Source of the DNA: Candidatus Aenigmatarchaeota archaeon
GTDB taxonomy: Archaea > Aenigmatarchaeota > Aenigmatarchaeia > QMZP01 > JACQNV01
DNA: 7,745 nt
Direction: 5' to 3'
Assembly (NCBI GenBank): GCA_016202865.1
Contig: JACQNV010000073.1
Span: 1-7,745, forward strand
The notes under the pieces are model-generated. The model worked only from the letters and a program-made list of their open reading frames with translations. It did not search any database and was not told where the DNA came from. Position 1 is the stretch's first letter; each line of letters opens with the position of its first letter. The position numbers and the translations under genes were made by a program. Below, one piece after another: positions 4,841-7,745 of this stretch.

Positions 4841-7691
4841 GGAGTTGGGGGATTTGGTTAAAGAGAGGTTTGGCTCACCTACACCAATACAGTCAAAAGC
4901 AATGCCCCACATTTCTGAGGGGAAAGATGTGCTTATCTTAGCATCAACTGGATCTGGAAAAACAGAAACAGCTTTGCTACCAATATTTGATAAACTTGTC
5001 AAGGAGCAACATCAACCAATATCGGCCCTTTATATAACTCCTCTGCGTGCGCTTAACAGAAATCTTCATGACAGACTTCTTTGGTGGGCCTCAAAACTTA
5101 ATCTAGATATTTCAACAAGGCATGGAGACACAAGCCAGTACGAAAGAAGCAAACAAGCAGAGAATCCGCCGGACATACTTATTTCCACGCCAGAAACATT
5201 GCAATCAATTCTCGTTGGAAAAGTGATGAGAGAACACCTGAGAAATATAAAATATGTAATTGTTGATGAGATCCACGAGCTTGTTGGAAGCAAAAGGGGT
5301 GTCCAGTTGTCTATTGGTTTAGAGAGGTTAAGGGAGCTTGCTGGAAATTTCCAAATAGTTGGTCTCTCTGCAACAGTTGGCAGCAAAGAGGAAGTGTCAA
5401 AATTTTTGTCTGGTGGGAGGCAAGTTGAAATAGTTGATGTGTCGGGCGGGAAAAGAATAGATATAACTGTCGAGTCTCCTGTATTCCAAAAGGGAGACAA
5501 AGAAATAATGGAAACAGGCCGAGTGTCTCCGCAGGTGGCTTCCAGGTTAAGAAAAATTTGGGACATATCAAAGGACAAAGACTCTGTTTTAATATTTACC
5601 AATACAAGGGAATCTGCTGAAGTCCTTTCATCAAGGCTAAAGCTTCTCGACTCTAATGTACAAGCTCATCACTCATCTCTGGCTAAAAGCGTAAGGATAG
5701 AGGCGGAACAAAAGTTTAAAGATAAAGAGATAAGTCACCTTGTTTGCACATCTTCGCTTGAACTGGGAATAGATATTGGCTCAATAGACTTTATTCTTCA
5801 GTTCATGTCCCCGCGTCAAGTATCTAAACTCTTGCAGAGGATTGGCAGGAGTGGCCATGACCTAAAAAGGGTTTCAGAAGGGGTTATAGTAACAGGTGAG
5901 ACAGATGATGTTTTTGAATCAACAGCAATAGCAAAACTTGGATTGGAAAGAAAGATAGAGAAAACTCCAACATATGGAAAATCTTTGGATGTACTCGGCC
6001 ACCAAATAGTTGGTCTATCTCTTGAGGGAGATATAGAATTCGAAAAGGCTTTTGAACTTATTAAACGCGCCTTCCCATTCCACAATTTAACAAAAGATGA
6101 ATTTTTTGAAGTTTGCATGTTCATGGACAAACTGGGTTATGTTTTTGTCGGTGATAAATTTACACCAGGAAAAGTTTTTATAAGAAGGAAGAAAAGGGGT
6201 TGGGAATATTATTATAGGAACCTGTCAACCATTCCTGATGTCAAAAATTACCAGCTTTTTGATATAATATCCAATCAACCTGTTGGAAATCTAGATGCGG
6301 AGTTTGTTGCTTTGAATGGCAGTCCTGGAACAAATATAATCTGTAAGGGCCAGACTTGGAAAATTTTGGAATTGAGAAACGACAGACTTTATGTTGAAGC
6401 AATTGGAGGTTTGGAAGCTGCCATACCGGCTTGGGAAGGTGAGTTAATACCAGTTCCATTTGAGGTCGCCCAAACAGTTGCTGAAATAAGGAGGCAAGTC
6501 GCGGAGAAAGCTCTCACAAAAGAAAAAGACAAAAGCATTTTGGATTTTCTAAAGAATAAATATCCAATTTCAACAGAGTCTGCTGAGACAATTTTAAATT
6601 TAGTAAAGGACCAGATAAAATTTGGGTTTGTCCCGGACAGCAAAAACATTTTAATTGAAACCATCGAACCTGAAGATACAGATGACAGCAACTATAGATT
6701 AATTTTCCACACATGTTTTGGCTCACTGATAAACGATACCATAGGCCGCGCACTTACAACCTTACTCATAAATAAAATTGGATCAGTTGGTTTGCAAACA
6801 GATCCATATAGGATAATTTTAACTCTGCAAAGTTTTCAGTGGAAAGAGGTCATTGAAACATTCAAAAACATACAACCAAACCAACTTGAAAGCCTACTAG
6901 AATTAAATCTCACCAACACAGAAATGTTCAGGTGGAGATTCCTGCATGTAGCCAAGAGGTTTGGAATAATTTCCAAGGACGCTGATTATGGAAAGGCATA
7001 TTTGAAAAAAATAATAGAAGTCTACTCCAAATCACCTGCTTACAAAGAAGCTCTAAATGAAATTTTTGAAGACAAGCTGGACATAGAAAACACAAAAGAC
7101 ATTTTGGATCTGATAAAGAAAGGTTATTTTAAAATGGAAATAAAAAAAGGCCCATCGCCTCTAGGAAAACTTGGCCTGACAAAAAGATATGAGATTGTGC
7201 CGCCTGAAAAGCCAACTCAAGAAATTTTTGAAATATTCAAGCACAGACTGGAAAACACAGAAATCGGGCTTGTTTGTTGTCAATGTGGAAAATGGTCAGC
7301 TGTCTACACAGTCAAACTATTACCAAAAGCTATTATATGCCCAGTATGTGGAGCTAGATTGGTTGGCGCTGTTCCTGCTAAATATGCAGAAGATGCCAGA
7401 AAACTGGTTAAGAAAAACTCGGAGAACAAAAAACTCACAGAACAGGAAAAGAAATGGGTAAACATAACAATGGACTCTGGGAGCTTGGTTATAACATATG
7501 GTCTGGATGCGGTGAAAGTTATGGCTGGAAGGGGAATAGGCGTTGCAACAGCCAAACGGGTTTTGTCAAAATTTAAAAGGGCCGACACCGACAAAGTCGG
7601 TGTCCAACCAACTTTCGGCGAAGATCTTTTCCATGTAATATTAGATGCAGAAAGACAATATGCGAAGAATAGAAGGTTCTGGAAGGGGTAG
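4818..7691 (+). CDS. lhr: Lhr-type superfamily 2 ATP-dependent helicase
   Basis: A 957-aa helicase of the Lhr-core family, complete at both ends. Known relatives translocate 3'-5' on single-stranded DNA and unwind duplexes including RNA:DNA hybrids; proposed roles are DNA repair and RNA maturation. Visible motifs: Q-motif PTPIQ (21-25), motif I ASTGSGKTE (42-50), Ia PLRALN (75-80), Ib TPETL (124-128), II DEIH (150-153), III SAT (184-186), IV LIFTNTRESAE (258-268), V CTSSLELGIDIG (310-321) and VI QRIGRSGH (340-347). A winged-helix region follows (about 385-470), then the Lhr beta-barrel/DEAD-associated region, with PAWEGELIPVPFEVA at 537-551. Near the C-terminus, C820/C823 and C841/C844 form a probable zinc ribbon. 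GRGIGVATAKRVL (904-916) resembles a helix-hairpin-helix, and the end, AERQYAKNRRFW, is typical of archaeal members. It lacks the long extension of bacterial Lhr (about 1500 aa). This ATG is the only in-frame start after the TAA at 4752-4754. No Shine-Dalgarno precedes it. The 5' end is duplicated upstream (4740-4763). No nuclease or ligase partner is in the window. Confidence 0.95.
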   Translation: MPFDKFSKELGDLVKERFGSPTPIQSKAMPHISEGKDVLILASTGSGKTETALLPIFDKLVKEQHQPISALYITPLRALNRNLHDRLLWWASKLNLDISTRHGDTSQYERSKQAENPPDILISTPETLQSILVGKVMREHLRNIKYVIVDEIHELVGSKRGVQLSIGLERLRELAGNFQIVGLSATVGSKEEVSKFLSGGRQVEIVDVSGGKRIDITVESPVFQKGDKEIMETGRVSPQVASRLRKIWDISKDKDSVLIFTNTRESAEVLSSRLKLLDSNVQAHHSSLAKSVRIEAEQKFKDKEISHLVCTSSLELGIDIGSIDFILQFMSPRQVSKLLQRIGRSGHDLKRVSEGVIVTGETDDVFESTAIAKLGLERKIEKTPTYGKSLDVLGHQIVGLSLEGDIEFEKAFELIKRAFPFHNLTKDEFFEVCMFMDKLGYVFVGDKFTPGKVFIRRKKRGWEYYYRNLSTIPDVKNYQLFDIISNQPVGNLDAEFVALNGSPGTNIICKGQTWKILELRNDRLYVEAIGGLEAAIPAWEGELIPVPFEVAQTVAEIRRQVAEKALTKEKDKSILDFLKNKYPISTESAETILNLVKDQIKFGFVPDSKNILIETIEPEDTDDSNYRLIFHTCFGSLINDTIGRALTTLLINKIGSVGLQTDPYRIILTLQSFQWKEVIETFKNIQPNQLESLLELNLTNTEMFRWRFLHVAKRFGIISKDADYGKAYLKKIIEVYSKSPAYKEALNEIFEDKLDIENTKDILDLIKKGYFKMEIKKGPSPLGKLGLTKRYEIVPPEKPTQEIFEIFKHRLENTEIGLVCCQCGKWSAVYTVKLLPKAIICPVCGARLVGAVPAKYAEDARKLVKKNSENKKLTEQEKKWVNITMDSGSLVITYGLDAVKVMAGRGIGVATAKRVLSKFKRADTDKVGVQPTFGEDLFHVILDAERQYAKNRRFWKG
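7584..7604. repeat. GC-rich 9-bp hairpin inside the lhr 3' end
   Basis: GACACCGAC and GTCGGTGTC flank AAA in a perfect inverted repeat that encodes roughly residues 923-929 (ADTDKVGV region) of Lhr. It is GC-rich relative to the surrounding coding sequence. It falls between the GRGIG helix and the terminal AERQYAKNRRFW, where the protein seems to have a short extra loop. Confidence 0.6.
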
Positions 7692-7733
7692 ACCACCACT
7701 TAGATAATTTCATATATAGAAGCTAGTATTAAA

Positions 7734-7744
7734 TTCTTTTCTTC
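7734..7744 (+). terminator. Pyrimidine-rich stretch after lhr
   Basis: TTCTTTTCTTC begins 43 bp after the lhr stop. Archaeal transcription often ends in T-rich DNA without a hairpin, so this is a plausible terminator, but the window ends here. The rest of 7692-7745 shows nothing else I can support. Confidence 0.3.
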
Positions 7745-7745
7745 G

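Noticed and set aside
5066..5602. Long minus-strand open frame within lhr (178 aa)
   Set aside because: It is antisense to the conserved helicase motifs, has no recognisable domain and no promoter; it is a by-product of lhr codon use. The other frames overlapping the three long genes were rejected for the same reason.

Overview
The window looks archaeal, most likely a small-genome or uncultivated lineage (DPANN-like would fit, but this is inference). The evidence is a full-length Lhr-core superfamily 2 helicase of the archaeal size, ending in a zinc-ribbon and a GRGIG helix-hairpin-helix-like tail; start codons without Shine-Dalgarno sequences but with TATA-like boxes about 25-35 nt upstream; and a surface lipoprotein dense in N-glycosylation sequons. 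The DNA is AT-rich and uses the standard genetic code. It holds three long genes that fill nearly all of it.

Layout. Positions 1-222 are non-coding. They contain a 13-bp operator-like palindrome at the left edge, a 9-bp hairpin and four copies of the 9-mer TGAAACAAT in mixed orientation. Two genes follow on the minus strand. In transcription order they are a 412-aa lipoprotein (4625 to 3387) and, 56 bp downstream, a 1035-aa signalling ATPase (3330 to 223). The ATPase has a class III nucleotidyl cyclase domain, an AAA_16/STAND-like P-loop ATPase and a TPR-type helical C-terminus. A divergent intergenic region (4626-4817) separates them from lhr on the plus strand (4818-7691). The last 54 bp hold only a pyrimidine-rich stretch.

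The most unusual spot is the start of lhr. The first 23 bases of the gene, with one base before them, occur twice, 77 bp apart. Between the copies is a 53-bp segment that contains a perfect 26-bp palindrome. The TATA box is placed for a near-leaderless start at the first copy, which now encodes only a 9-residue peptide ending in a stop. The intact gene starts at the second copy. This reads as the footprint of a small palindromic insertion with a long target duplication, or as a new leader-peptide/hairpin arrangement.

How the genes work together. The lipoprotein and cyclase-ATPase may be co-transcribed, so an envelope protein could be paired with an intracellular nucleotide-signalling protein; this is inferred only from orientation and spacing. 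Lhr is probably functionally independent (nucleic-acid repair or RNA processing). A shared palindrome, TAACA-N-TGTTA, lies at the lhr TATA box, upstream of the cyclase gene and at the left edge, and may link their regulation. I see no recognisable complete defence system, mobile-element gene, CRISPR array or RNA gene.
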